The notes under the pieces: generated by a model
Told to the model about the DNA's origin: nothing
What the model saw: only the letters and a program-made list of their open reading frames with translations
The model's database searches: none
Program-made: the position numbers and the translations under genes
Shown here: positions 18,104 to 27,761 of the stretch, piece by piece
How positions within the stretch are numbered: position 1 is the first letter of the stretch
How the letters are laid out: each line of letters opens with the position of its first letter
NCBI RefSeq assembly: GCF_003852525.1
Contig: NZ_QAJL01000005.1
Location: forward strand, 98,853 to 162,852
Direction: 5' to 3'
From: Pedobacter sp. KBW06
GTDB lineage: Bacteria; Bacteroidota; Bacteroidia; Sphingobacteriales; Sphingobacteriaceae
Length of the DNA: 64,000 nt

Positions 18104-21100
18104 TTATTTCCAGCCGCCCCCCAGTGCCTTGTATAAGGAAAGCTGGTTGAGCACCTGATGTTTCCTTGCCTGAACTTCGTTCATCTCTGCATCCAAAACG
18201 TCTCTTTGGCTGGTGATGATGTCCAGGTAAGTTACCCTTCCGGTCAGGAAGAGAATGTTGGCTGCTTTAACAGCTGCATTTAAAGCCTTCACCTCATCAG
18301 AAATGTGGATTCTTTTTTGGTTGATAAACGCCTGTGATTTTAAGGCATCCTGAACTTCATTATAGGCCTTCAAGACAATTTTCTCATAGTTCTGGAAGGC
18401 TATGCCATAGGCAGCAACGTAGCTTTCGTATTCTGCACGGATGCGGTGCTGATTGAAAACCGGAGCCGTCAGACCGCCAATCAGGCCATAGGCCAATGCC
18501 GTTTGGGGCTGGAAGAGTTTACTCAGGTCGAAGGACTGCAATCCAATTTGTGGTGCAAGTACAATCGCCGGAAGAAAGGCCGCGCTGGCTGCTTTACCTT
18601 CTTTCTGTGAGGCAATCAGTTCCAGTCCTGCCTGCCGGATGTCCGGTCTTAAAGCAATCATTTGCAAAGGTGTGCCTTCATTTAAAGTTTTTGTAGAAAT
18701 AAATGATTCAAGCCCATTTTCTGTCAGAGGAATAGCTCCGTCAAATCTTCCCGTCAGAAAGTTCAGGTGGTGTTGCATCAGGCGCTGCTGCTGCAGGACA
18801 TCCTGCTCTTTGGCTCTTGAATTTGAGAGTACAGCTTTGAATTGCTGAACACCTAATTCTGTCGCCATGCCAGCTTCTTTTTGAACTTCAATCAGTTGAA
18901 GACCCTTCTGCTGCAGGTCGATATTTCTCTTCAGTATTTTGAGCTCTTCATCCAATGTCAGCAATTCAAAATAGGCCGTTGCTACATTGCTGACCAGTTC
19001 TGTCTGAACCAGTTTTTGTCCTTCATAGGAAGCCAGGAATTTATTCATTGCTGCCTGTTTCTTGTTTTTAAGCTTACCCCATAGATCCAGTTCCCAGGAA
19101 GTTCTGATGCCTACAAAATAATCGGGGACCGGGTTCGGCAGCCGTTCGTTTTCCTTCAGGTTTCCCGAAAAATTGGTATCGTAATTGCCAATTCCATCTA
19201 CTGTATAAAAGCCATACCTGCGCAAACCTGCCTCTACAGCAAGGTCTAAATTTGGCAACATTGCACCTTTACGCATGCGTAAATTGGCTTTGGCCAGTTC
19301 AATATGATGCAAAGCCTGCTTCATGTCGGTATTGTTGGCCAGGGCGGTATCGATCAAAGCAATCAGGTGTTCGTCCTTAAAGAATTCCTTCCATTGGGTG
19401 TTGGCAACTGTTATGGTATCAGTAGCTTGTCCATAGGAGCTGGGAGTGTTCCGGTGTTCATGTTTAGGGAGTTCTTTCTTCAGGTTACAACTGCTGATCA
19501 ACAGGATACCCGCTATAAAGCTCAGGCTTTTTGTGGGAAGGCTTGCTTTCTTTTTCATTAATGAAGAGAACAGTACATAGAGCCCGGGGATCACAATTAC
19601 GCCGACGATCGTTCCGATGATCATTCCGCCTACAGCTGCCGTTCCGATGGAACGGTTCCCAAGGGCACCTGCACCGCTGGCAATCATTAAAGGAATAAGT
19701 CCGGCAGCAAAGGCAAAGGAAGTCATTAAGATGGGACGCAAACGGGCTACTGAACCCTCTATTGCTGCTTGTAAAAAACCCATGCCTTCCTGTTGTTTGA
19801 TGATCGCATATTCGACAATAAGGATGGCATTTTTCCCCAGCAGCCCGATCAGCATCACCAGTGCCACCTGTGCATAAATGTTATTTTCCAGTCCAAACAT
19901 CCATAAGAACAGGAAGGCCCCAAAAATACCCGCAGGTAAGGACAGCAATACCGGCAGTGGCAGTAAAAAGCTTTCATACTGTGCCGCCAGAATCAGGTAT
20001 ACGAAGAGCAAACACAGGGCGAAAATATACAGCGCCTGATTTCCGGAAAGGATCTGTTCCCGGGTCATGCCTGACCATTCGATTTCATAACCTGCAGGGA
20101 GCTTTCTAGCCACTTTTTCTACCGCCTCAATCGCCTGTCCGCTACTGAAACCCGCAGTTGCTTCACCATTGAGCATGGCCGATGAAAACATGTTATAGCG
20201 CGTAATCTGCTCCGGACCATAAACACGTTCCATGGTGATGAAAGTTGAAAACGGAAAGATCTCTTCTTTATCATTTTTGATGAACAGGTTCAGTACGTCT
20301 TCCGGTTTTTCCCGGTAATTGGGTCCGGCCTGTACCATTACTTTATACATCTGTCCATAGCGGATAAAGTTGGTGGCGTAAAAACTACCCATTAGGGTCT
20401 GGAGGGTGTTCATCGCATTTTCAACGCTGATTCCTTTCTTTGCTGCAAGGTCATGATCTACCTTGATGAGGTATTGGGGAAAGCTTACATCAAATGTGGT
20501 AAAGACATTGCCAATCTCCGGTGTGGCTTTTAGATCTTCCATGAACTTTTTCATCACTTCGGATGTCTTATTGAGGTCGTCAGCGCCTGTTTTATCCAGG
20601 AGGCGCAATTCAAATCCTGAAGAGTTACCAAAGCCCGGTACGGTTGGCGGAGGGAAAAACTCTATCTCTGCGTCCATGATATGTGCCGTCGCCTTTTTCA
20701 GGTTTCCGATCATTTCCGTTACTGATTCTTTTCTCTTGTCCCAGGCCACGAGATTGATCATACCCATTCCGTATGAAGCTCCTGAAACTTCGTTCACGAT
20801 GCTATATCCCGCGAGGATCGAAACCGTTTCCACCGCTTTCATTTTACGGCTGATTGCATCAATTTCATTGAGTACGCTTTCTGTTCTGTCTACTGTAGCC
20901 CCTGGTGGGGTTGTTACATTTACATAAATCATTCCCTGATCTTCGGTTGGAATAAAGCCGGAGGGCAGGATACTGCTCATTCCCCAGGTGGTTACAAAAA
21001 ATACGATGAGCAATCCGAATGTGAGGACTCTTCTTCCTGCGATCCTTCCCAGCAGGTTTTTATAACCTCCGGCCATTTTATTATAGCCTTTATTGAATGT

Positions 21101-22651
21101 TGCGAAAAACCTGGCCATCCAGCCTTTTGCTTCCGGCTTGTCATGCGGAGAACGAAGAATGATGGCACAGAGGGCAGGAGTGAGCGTTAATGCGTTGATC
21201 CCGGAAATGATAATTGCCGATGCCAGTGTCAAAGAGAATTGTCTGTAGAAAATGCCGACCGGACCAGAAAGGAAAGCTACAGGAATAAATACGGCCGACA
21301 TCACCAGTGTGATCGCTACAACCGGTTTACCCACCTCTTTCATCGCCGCAATGGTCGCTTCCATGGGTTGCAGGTGTTCTTCTTCCATCTTCGCATAAAC
21401 CGCTTCGACCACTACAATGGCGTTATCTACCACGATCCCTATGGCGAGTACCAGGGCAAACAAGGTGAGCAGGTTAATGGAGAAACCCAGCATTTGCATA
21501 AAAAACAAGGCGCCGATCAGACATACCGGAACCGCCAGTGCAGGGATCAGCGTAGATCGGAAATCCTGCAGGAAGATAAACACAACGATAAATACGAGAA
21601 CAAATGCCTCCAGCAAGGTAATGAGTACACTCGAAATCGAAGCATCAAGGAAACGGGATACATCGTAACCCATGGTGTATTTCATGCCCGGAGGAAAGGA
21701 ATTTTCCTGCAGCGCCGCCATCTTTTCTTTTACATTTTTGATCACTTCCTGTGCATTTGAACCCGGAAGTTGTTTCATCATGATGGAGGCAGAAGGCCTG
21801 CCATCTGTTTTGGAAACCATCTCATAGTCTAATGAACCAAATTCTACATCAGCAATGTCTTTGATCCGGATAATGGAACCGTCTGGGTTTGCCCTGATTG
21901 GAATGTTTTTATACTCCTCTGCATCGGAGAATTTGCCCGGATAGCGCAATACATACTGCTGCATATTGATCGATTTGTCGGATCCGATTCCGGTTTGTCC
22001 GGGAGCAGCTTCTACATTCTGTTTTCTCAAAGCAGCAATCACATCATCGCTGGAGATTTTATAAGCAGCGAGGCGGTCGGGCTTGAGCCATACCCGCATT
22101 GCATAGTCCCTGAGGCCCATGATCTGGGCAAAGCCCACACCTTCAATACGCTTGAGCTCTTTCAGGATGTTGATGTCTGTGAAGTTGTAAATAAAGCGCT
22201 CATCAGCAGATTTGTCCTCACTATAGATGTTCAGGTACATAAGCATGCTGTTTACCTCTTTTTCGGTGGTTACGCCTGCTTTAATTACCTCTTCAGGTAA
22301 CTCGTCCAGAACGGTAGTTACCCGGTTCTGCACGTTTACAGCGGCGATGTCCGGATCTGTACCTACTTTAAAGAAGACCTGGATCAGGGTAGTTCCGTTG
22401 TTGGTGGATACCGAACTCATATAGGTCATGCCGGCGACGCCATTGATGGCCCTTTCCAAAGGAATGGCGACGGCATTGGTACTTACTTCGGCATTGGCTC
22501 CGGTATAATTTGCCGTAACGACCACAGAGGGGGGCACAATATCCGGAAACTGGGTAACCGGCAGGGTAAATAAGGCCAGGAGCCCGAGGAGGGTAATAAA
22601 AAGCGAGATGACCAGCGACAATACCGGTCGTTTTATAAATTGTTCAAACAT
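18104..22651 (-). CDS. RND multidrug exporter (HAE1, AcrB/MexB type) fused to TolC/NodT-type outer-membrane factor
   Basis: A single 1515-residue frame. Residues 1 to about 1030 are a complete inner-membrane RND pump: twelve membrane segments, N-terminal FIKRPVLSLVISLFITLLGL, and the proton-relay segment LAIGIVVDNAIVVVEAV in TM4. From Met1032 the chain continues as a full outer-membrane factor of about 484 residues with its own lipoprotein-type signal (MKKKASLPTKS.. to SSC) and alpha-barrel repeats (ELVSNVATAYFELLTLDEELKILKRN). The junction is exactly where separate genes would meet. At the nucleotide level it reads TCATTAATGA, containing an out-of-frame TAATG. The upstream gene encodes the periplasmic adaptor. 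Confidence 0.93.
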   Translation of the reverse strand: MFEQFIKRPVLSLVISLFITLLGLLALFTLPVTQFPDIVPPSVVVTANYTGANAEVSTNAVAIPLERAINGVAGMTYMSSVSTNNGTTLIQVFFKVGTDPDIAAVNVQNRVTTVLDELPEEVIKAGVTTEKEVNSMLMYLNIYSEDKSADERFIYNFTDINILKELKRIEGVGFAQIMGLRDYAMRVWLKPDRLAAYKISSDDVIAALRKQNVEAAPGQTGIGSDKSINMQQYVLRYPGKFSDAEEYKNIPIRANPDGSIIRIKDIADVEFGSLDYEMVSKTDGRPSASIMMKQLPGSNAQEVIKNVKEKMAALQENSFPPGMKYTMGYDVSRFLDASISSVLITLLEAFVLVFIVVFIFLQDFRSTLIPALAVPVCLIGALFFMQMLGFSINLLTLFALVLAIGIVVDNAIVVVEAVYAKMEEEHLQPMEATIAAMKEVGKPVVAITLVMSAVFIPVAFLSGPVGIFYRQFSLTLASAIIISGINALTLTPALCAIILRSPHDKPEAKGWMARFFATFNKGYNKMAGGYKNLLGRIAGRRVLTFGLLIVFFVTTWGMSSILPSGFIPTEDQGMIYVNVTTPPGATVDRTESVLNEIDAISRKMKAVETVSILAGYSIVNEVSGASYGMGMINLVAWDKRKESVTEMIGNLKKATAHIMDAEIEFFPPPTVPGFGNSSGFELRLLDKTGADDLNKTSEVMKKFMEDLKATPEIGNVFTTFDVSFPQYLIKVDHDLAAKKGISVENAMNTLQTLMGSFYATNFIRYGQMYKVMVQAGPNYREKPEDVLNLFIKNDKEEIFPFSTFITMERVYGPEQITRYNMFSSAMLNGEATAGFSSGQAIEAVEKVARKLPAGYEIEWSGMTREQILSGNQALYIFALCLLFVYLILAAQYESFLLPLPVLLSLPAGIFGAFLFLWMFGLENNIYAQVALVMLIGLLGKNAILIVEYAIIKQQEGMGFLQAAIEGSVARLRPILMTSFAFAAGLIPLMIASGAGALGNRSIGTAAVGGMIIGTIVGVIVIPGLYVLFSSLMKKKASLPTKSLSFIAGILLISSCNLKKELPKHEHRNTPSSYGQATDTITVANTQWKEFFKDEHLIALIDTALANNTDMKQALHHIELAKANLRMRKGAMLPNLDLAVEAGLRRYGFYTVDGIGNYDTNFSGNLKENERLPNPVPDYFVGIRTSWELDLWGKLKNKKQAAMNKFLASYEGQKLVQTELVSNVATAYFELLTLDEELKILKRNIDLQQKGLQLIEVQKEAGMATELGVQQFKAVLSNSRAKEQDVLQQQRLMQHHLNFLTGRFDGAIPLTENGLESFISTKTLNEGTPLQMIALRPDIRQAGLELIASQKEGKAASAAFLPAIVLAPQIGLQSFDLSKLFQPQTALAYGLIGGLTAPVFNQHRIRAEYESYVAAYGIAFQNYEKIVLKAYNEVQDALKSQAFINQKRIHISDEVKALNAAVKAANILFLTGRVTYLDIITSQRDVLDAEMNEVQARKHQVLNQLSLYKALGGGWK

Positions 22652-22746
22652 AATATGATGGGATTTATACGGATGGTTTTCCCGGAGTTATCCTTAAGGT
22701 CTGCCGGAGCTATCCGCAATAAATGCGTGTTGAATTGGGTAAATGT

Positions 22747-23886
22747 TTAGTTTTTAGCAATAGGGTTAGCCGCTTTTAAGTTAAGGTCAATGGGGTTGAT
22801 CTGAATCCCATCGCGTAAACTTTGGGTTCCTTCAAAGACAATTTTATCGGATTTGTTCAGACCGGAGCTGACCATATAATAGTGCCCGATTCTTTGTCCG
22901 GCCTGGAAAGCGGTCATTTTGATTTTGTTGTCTGCTCCCAAAACATAGACATAGGTTCTGTCCTGGATCTCAAAAACAGACTTCTGATGTACAGCGAGGA
23001 TTTCTCCTGTTTCTACAGGAACGCTGATTTTACCGGAAGCACCGTGTTTTAGCAGGCCTTCAGGATTCGGAAAATTCGCTTTTAAGGACAGAGATCCGGT
23101 CTGACTGGCGAATTCACTTTCTGCAAATTTCGCCTGACCTGCAAAGGGGTATACCGCACCATCTGCCAGGGTCAGTTTGACCGATTTCTTAAAGCTGTTT
23201 TTGGCATATCCCGCATCACTGGCGATATTTAAGTATTCTTTCTCGGTGATGGAAAAATAGACATTTACTGTGCTCAGGTCGGATACGGAGGTGAGGAGAG
23301 AGCCTTCTTCCAATAAACTGCCTGCTTTTAAGGGCAGGCGATCAATGCGTCCGCTGAAAGGGGATTTGATGAGGGTGTTGGACAATCTCGATTTCGCATA
23401 ACGTAACACGGATCTGGCTTCGGCAATGCGTGATTCTGCTGCTTTAACTTTGGCGGCTGCCAGGTCCAGTTCTGTTTTGGAGACGATGTTGTTTTTCACC
23501 AGCAGTTTTGTTCTTTGTTGCTCTAATTCAACGGTCTTTGCATCTGCTATTGCATTGTTTAAGACCGCTTCTGCTTTACTAAGGTCGGCCTTATATTCTT
23601 CGTCGTTTATTCTGAACAGGATTTGCCCTTCTTTAACCGCTGAACCTTCTTCAACATAGATTTTTTCCAGGAATCCGGATAGCCGGGAACGGACTTCTAC
23701 ATTTTTTACGGCCTGGATATCCGCAATGTATTCTTTGTGAATTGTGGTGTCTAAAACGTGGATCGCAGCAACAGGTACAGATTTGGATTTGTCGGCGGCC
23801 GGTTGTTCTTTACTTTCAGAAGAAGTACAGCTGGTAAGTGCAAGTGCAACAAAAAGAGGGGAATAAGCTAAAAAGTTAACCTTCAT
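22747..23886 (-). CDS. Periplasmic adaptor subunit of RND efflux pump (AcrA/MexA family)
   Basis: The membrane-fusion protein that bridges pump and outer-membrane channel. The 379-residue lipoprotein has a signal ending at Cys20 (LALTSCTSSES). A biotinyl-lipoyl hairpin region follows (SRLSGFLEKIYVEEGSAVKEGQILFRIND), then a coiled-coil hairpin (residues about 75-150, rich in Lys/Glu/Ala) and the matching second half (LIKSPFSGRIDRLPLKAGSLL). It is 95 bp upstream of the fused pump gene, so the two genes make a complete three-part system. Confidence 0.94.
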   Translation of the reverse strand: MKVNFLAYSPLFVALALTSCTSSESKEQPAADKSKSVPVAAIHVLDTTIHKEYIADIQAVKNVEVRSRLSGFLEKIYVEEGSAVKEGQILFRINDEEYKADLSKAEAVLNNAIADAKTVELEQQRTKLLVKNNIVSKTELDLAAAKVKAAESRIAEARSVLRYAKSRLSNTLIKSPFSGRIDRLPLKAGSLLEEGSLLTSVSDLSTVNVYFSITEKEYLNIASDAGYAKNSFKKSVKLTLADGAVYPFAGQAKFAESEFASQTGSLSLKANFPNPEGLLKHGASGKISVPVETGEILAVHQKSVFEIQDRTYVYVLGADNKIKMTAFQAGQRIGHYYMVSSGLNKSDKIVFEGTQSLRDGIQINPIDLNLKAANPIAKN

Positions 23887-24078
23887 GGCAATACTGATTT
23901 TTGTGGACGTATGTATTTACGCCCAGATGTATAATTGGTTTAATGAAATTCGCAGGTATAGAATTTTGGGATTAGTAAAGCACTGAGCAGGCGTAAAAGC
24001 AGAAATTTGCCCGCGCTGAATGCGAGGCAGATTAAAGAAATACCGGCCTTTAGAGATTACTAATAAAAGATATTTAAG

Positions 24079-24447
24079 CTAGAATGGTTTTAGCCTGAAA
24101 AGGTGGGAGTAATAACTCGGTAAACAAATGCTTTTTGTTCTGTAAAGCGGATGTTCAATAACAATGAGTTTTCCAATCTGTTTAAACAGGAAAAAGGAAA
24201 GGAAAACAATAATTGCAGGCAGGATATAAATGCCGGTATGGAAAAGACGGTAATTCTCGTTCGGAATTTTTATGTCGTCTTCATAATTGTGCATCGGGAT
24301 ATCCAGGAGGTCATCAAGTACAATTTCCAGAAATGAGTCGCCCGCAAATGTAGATTGCTTTTGATTTACGGAAGTATCTCCGGCTTCGTAGGCAATAATA
24401 TTGAGGTACGCAAACAACGCCAGAAAATGAAAAAGTTTGATGAACAT
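24079..24447 (-). CDS. Small membrane protein of unknown function
   Basis: 122 residues with an N-terminal hydrophobic segment (about 2-20), a polar acidic stretch (SFLEIVLDDLLDIPMHNYEDD, residues about 38-58) and a second strong membrane segment (ILPAIIVFLSFFLFKQI, about 73-90). The acidic DDLLDIP stretch followed by a membrane anchor recurs in small Bacteroidota proteins, but I cannot give a function. It stands alone between the efflux operon and a plus-strand acetyltransferase. Confidence 0.55.
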   Translation of the reverse strand: MFIKLFHFLALFAYLNIIAYEAGDTSVNQKQSTFAGDSFLEIVLDDLLDIPMHNYEDDIKIPNENYRLFHTGIYILPAIIVFLSFFLFKQIGKLIVIEHPLYRTKSICLPSYYSHLFRLKPF

Positions 24448-24589
24448 ACGGTTTCAAAGATATAAGAATAGGAAACCTGATTGTTTGGAGAAAATTGTCT
24501 TTACAATTTTATGATAAATGCAATTTGTTCCGGTCTTTAAGGAAATCATTTAATTCCTTAGATTAGGATCATCATCAGGAACAAAAAAG

Positions 24590-25141
24590 ATGCAGCCCAT
24601 GAACACCAGCCAACCCGATTTTCAGGCCATCCTGGAAAATGAACTTGTTCAGCTTGTCCCGCTGCAAGAGCGTGATTTTGAGCAGCTTTATCAAGTAGCT
24701 TCAGATCCGCTGATCTGGAAACAGCACCCCAATAAAGACCGCTACCAAAGAACCGTGTTTGAAAGCTTTTTTACCGGAGCAATTGAATCGGGTGGCGCTT
24801 ACCTGATCCTGGATATAGGTTCAAAAGAAGTGATTGGTAGTAGCCGGTATTATGATTATGATCCGGAAAAGCGCCATGTTTTTATTGGCTATACTTTTGT
24901 GGGCCGTAAATTCTGGGGCAAAGGTTACAATCCTTCCTTTAAAAGGCTGATGATTGATTATGCTTTTCAATTTGTGGATCAGGTGATGTTTCATATTGGT
25001 GCGCAAAATATCCGCTCGCAGATGGCCATTGAAAGATTGAATGCCGTTAAAGTGGGGGAAGAGGAAGTGGCTTATTATGGCGAAGCCTCTAAAATGAATT
25101 TCGTTTATCAGATTAGTAAAACAGATTGGTCCGGCATTTAA
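24590..25141 (+). CDS. GNAT-family N-acetyltransferase (RimJ/RimL-like)
   Basis: A 183-residue acetyltransferase predicted to transfer acetyl from acetyl-CoA to an amine. The fold elements are visible: the acceptor-side start (LVQLVPLQERDFEQLYQVASD), the beta-4 region (YLILDIGSKEVIGSSRYYDYD), the CoA-loop region (GYTFVGRKFWGKGYNPSFKR) and the final helix (IGAQNIRSQMAIERLNAVK). The natural substrate is unknown. The next gene starts 11 bp downstream. Confidence 0.85.
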   Translation: MQPMNTSQPDFQAILENELVQLVPLQERDFEQLYQVASDPLIWKQHPNKDRYQRTVFESFFTGAIESGGAYLILDIGSKEVIGSSRYYDYDPEKRHVFIGYTFVGRKFWGKGYNPSFKRLMIDYAFQFVDQVMFHIGAQNIRSQMAIERLNAVKVGEEEVAYYGEASKMNFVYQISKTDWSGI

Positions 25142-25152
25142 AACAGCAACTC

Positions 25153-25950
25153 ATGAAAATTGACGATAAGGATACCGCCAAAATATTTGATTTATTAGGC
25201 AGGATCAGCAATGCTAACCCTGAAGCAGGGAAAGAAGCAGAAAGCTTTGCCGATCAGTTCTATTTTTGGGAGCAGCAGGCTGCCAGGTCTCTTCTTGTTT
25301 TTGAGCATTGTGAGATTGATCAGGTTCAGAAATGTTTTGCCGGTTACCCCGGAGGAGCTACCAGTTTCTACGTACCCGGCAGTTTTAAAATTAAAGAGGT
25401 ACGCCTGAAGAAAGAAAGGTATAGTTTTTTCGCTGAAGATGGGAGATTCCTCACAGCGAATTTAGAGGAACTCAGTACGATGTGGGACCTGATCCCTCTG
25501 GGAGGAGAAAGGGTAAATGAAGCATATATAAGCTGGACATTTTTTAATTGTATCAAGGAAAAAAACACCGCTGAATATATACATCCCGGAATAGGGGAAT
25601 TTATATTTGTCGGTGAATACGTTTTCGACGAATATCAATCAGAGGAGCATAACTTCTCCATTAGTGTTCATGTTGACGAGGTCGATGACCTGCGGGCCTG
25701 CTGTCTGGAGATCGATCGGCTCCTGGAAAGGATTCCTGAGTTAGACAAGATCTCCAGAAGAGAACTCGCTGATAAATTGTCTATGGAAGCAGAGGAATTG
25801 GAAATGATTAACCTTGATTGCCTGGACTATTACAAGCAGGGAGAATTTGACCTGACCTATTACTTAGCGGAAGATGCAGCCCTGGAATATGTCAGAGTTT
25901 GTTATTCAAAAGATGGCCTTCCGGTTGAGGCCACCTTTGGTAATTTTTAA
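25153..25950 (+). CDS. Uncharacterised cytoplasmic protein (possibly DUF2262-like)
   Basis: The ATG at 25153 (MKIDDKDTAKIFDLLG) is preferred because the in-frame alternative at 25126 overlaps the previous gene. The 265-residue protein is acidic with no signal or membrane segment. Its C-terminal half (HNFSISVHVDEVDDLRACC onward, ending LTYYLAEDAALEYVRVCYSKDG) faintly resembles DUF2262-type domains seen in some immunity-like proteins. That is a weak impression; I do not assign a function. It follows the acetyltransferase closely and is convergent with the next gene. Confidence 0.6.
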   Translation: MKIDDKDTAKIFDLLGRISNANPEAGKEAESFADQFYFWEQQAARSLLVFEHCEIDQVQKCFAGYPGGATSFYVPGSFKIKEVRLKKERYSFFAEDGRFLTANLEELSTMWDLIPLGGERVNEAYISWTFFNCIKEKNTAEYIHPGIGEFIFVGEYVFDEYQSEEHNFSISVHVDEVDDLRACCLEIDRLLERIPELDKISRRELADKLSMEAEELEMINLDCLDYYKQGEFDLTYYLAEDAALEYVRVCYSKDGLPVEATFGNF

Positions 25951-25958
25951 AGGGGGAT

Positions 25959-26984
25959 TTATTTCCATCGCTGAAATCCACCTACTTCATAACTGAGGAT
26001 ACCTGTTTTTGCATCATAAGCATCTTTCGACAAGACCGGAATAGGCATTGCTATTTTTGATTGCTCAGGATGATGGGTCCTGTTCACCAAAGTAGTAACC
26101 TTGGCAGGAATAACGGCTTTCCCGTTCATGAGGATGTTCTTAATCTCCAGTTTAACTATCGGCAGGTCTTTATAATTGACGGCCAAACTTGCTGCTTTAG
26201 GTTTCTTCTTCGCAAAATTAATCACCGTACCATATTGCTCCAGAAAAATAATGTTGTACGGACTGATGGATAGCTTTTTTCCTGGAAAAGCCATAGATCC
26301 AATGATGACTTTCTGTCCTGTTAGCAGGTTCTGAACACTCATGCTGACCCAGCTGTGTTCATATTCGCCCCAGGCAAACATCAGGTCCTTGCTCTTAAAC
26401 CCTGCAGGAAGCGGTTTTCCTTTCACTTCTCCTGACTTATACAAGGTCAGGCGATAACTGCCCTTATCCCATTTTACTTTATTCCGGACGCTGATAAAGT
26501 CGCCCTCTCCATCGCTGCTGGCATAATAACCATCTCCTTTTAAGGCAGCAGTATCTCTTTCCATCCATCTGGAAAAAATCCCTCCACGTCCTATTTTTCT
26601 GTCTTTTCCTCCTTTAACTGGCCGTCCGTCGGAGGAAGTTTGAATGCCTCCATAATAGGGAATCCCATTAAATGAAGCATTAAATGGCGAAATATAAAAA
26701 TTGTAACCTTTAGGAATTTCAGTTTTAATCTCCACATCTACAGAAAAACTCTGGAAATTTAAATTTGCAGTATCTAAGGGAACAAAGGTGTTAATGAAAT
26801 GCAAAGGGGGCAACACAATGCTATCAGGATACTGAATGTCACTTTGCATTTTCTTCTTAATCTCTTTATCGATGTCGGAACTCTCGTATTTCTTTTTAAG
26901 CGTCTCTTTATTGGGGGGGGCTGTCTGAGAGAATGCGCTATAGGAACCGGTGATCAGCAAGGCCAGCGAAAGGAGTCGTATCAT
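25959..26984 (-). CDS. Secreted protein, possible DUF3472-like domain
   Basis: The start at 26984 (MIRLLSLALLITGSYSAFSQ) gives 341 residues with a clear signal peptide; a start nine codons upstream would spoil it. The mature protein has a beta-rich region with FNGIPYYGGIQTSSDG and RGGIFSRWMERD, recalling DUF3472-type secreted proteins, followed by a second beta-rich part. No catalytic motif is evident. It lies 75 bp after a LytTR response-regulator gene on the same strand and may be its target or operon partner. Confidence 0.65.
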   Translation of the reverse strand: MIRLLSLALLITGSYSAFSQTAPPNKETLKKKYESSDIDKEIKKKMQSDIQYPDSIVLPPLHFINTFVPLDTANLNFQSFSVDVEIKTEIPKGYNFYISPFNASFNGIPYYGGIQTSSDGRPVKGGKDRKIGRGGIFSRWMERDTAALKGDGYYASSDGEGDFISVRNKVKWDKGSYRLTLYKSGEVKGKPLPAGFKSKDLMFAWGEYEHSWVSMSVQNLLTGQKVIIGSMAFPGKKLSISPYNIIFLEQYGTVINFAKKKPKAASLAVNYKDLPIVKLEIKNILMNGKAVIPAKVTTLVNRTHHPEQSKIAMPIPVLSKDAYDAKTGILSYEVGGFQRWK

Positions 26985-27059
26985 AAGTATATCAGATATT
27001 TGGGACTGCAATATCGATAAAACCAGATGCTTGTAAGCTCCTTGTAATGTTAAATATTG

Positions 27060-27761
27060 TTAACGTTGATTCAGTATCGTTTCCATCACTACTTTTCGCA
27101 GGGATTTACTGATGGGAACCTGATGTTTCCAAATGTGCAGGAGGTTCCCGTCAATGCGATCAATTTTGTCAATGCCCACCACATATGATTTATGGGTCTG
27201 TATAAACTGTGTGGCGGGTAGTTTTTCAAGTAACGACTTGATCGTGCTGTAGCTGATCATCCGTTTATCTTTAAGCTGAATGGCTATATAGTTCTCCATT
27301 CCTTCGATAAATAGAATGTCTGCGAAGACTATTTTTTCAAACTTGCCATTGACCTTTAGAAATAAATAAGCAGCAGATGCACCGGGCCGGGCTTTTAGTG
27401 AAAAATACTCCTTCGCTTTGGTTGCTGCTTTTAGAAACCGCTCGTAAGAGATGGGTTTTAGTAAATAATCCATCACCTCCAGTTCGAAACCCTGTATGGC
27501 ATATTGCGCATAGGCAGTGGTAAAGATCACTTTAGGAGGATTGCGAAGCGTCTTCAAAAATTCAATGCCCGTAAAAAGGGGCATTTGTATATCCAGAAAA
27601 AGGAGGTCTACGGGTTCCTGCTCCAACAGACTGTTTAGCTGCAATACATCCTCACAGCTCCCTTTGAGGTCAAGGAAACTGATCTTTTCTATATAACCCT
27701 CCAGGCCTTTGCGCGCATAAGGCTCGTCGTCGGTAATGATACAACTGATTTTATCGCTCAT
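27060..27761 (-). CDS. LytTR-family response regulator
   Basis: A 233-residue two-component regulator: an N-terminal receiver with acidic residues DDE at 11-13, phospho-acceptor Asp57 (LLFLDIQMP), and the conserved Thr/Lys region (VIFTTAY, LLKPI), then a C-terminal LytTR DNA-binding domain (FADILFIEGMENYIAI, FIQTHKSYVV). The start overlaps the histidine-kinase gene by 11 bp, indicating translational coupling. Its DNA targets are not evident in the adjacent intergenic regions. Confidence 0.95.
   Translation of the reverse strand: MSDKISCIITDDEPYARKGLEGYIEKISFLDLKGSCEDVLQLNSLLEQEPVDLLFLDIQMPLFTGIEFLKTLRNPPKVIFTTAYAQYAIQGFELEVMDYLLKPISYERFLKAATKAKEYFSLKARPGASAAYLFLKVNGKFEKIVFADILFIEGMENYIAIQLKDKRMISYSTIKSLLEKLPATQFIQTHKSYVVGIDKIDRIDGNLLHIWKHQVPISKSLRKVVMETILNQR

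Noticed and set aside
20463..21760. Plus-strand frames of 154 and 173 aa opposite the RND pump
   Set aside because: They mirror the hydrophobic coding pattern of the pump and carry no motif.
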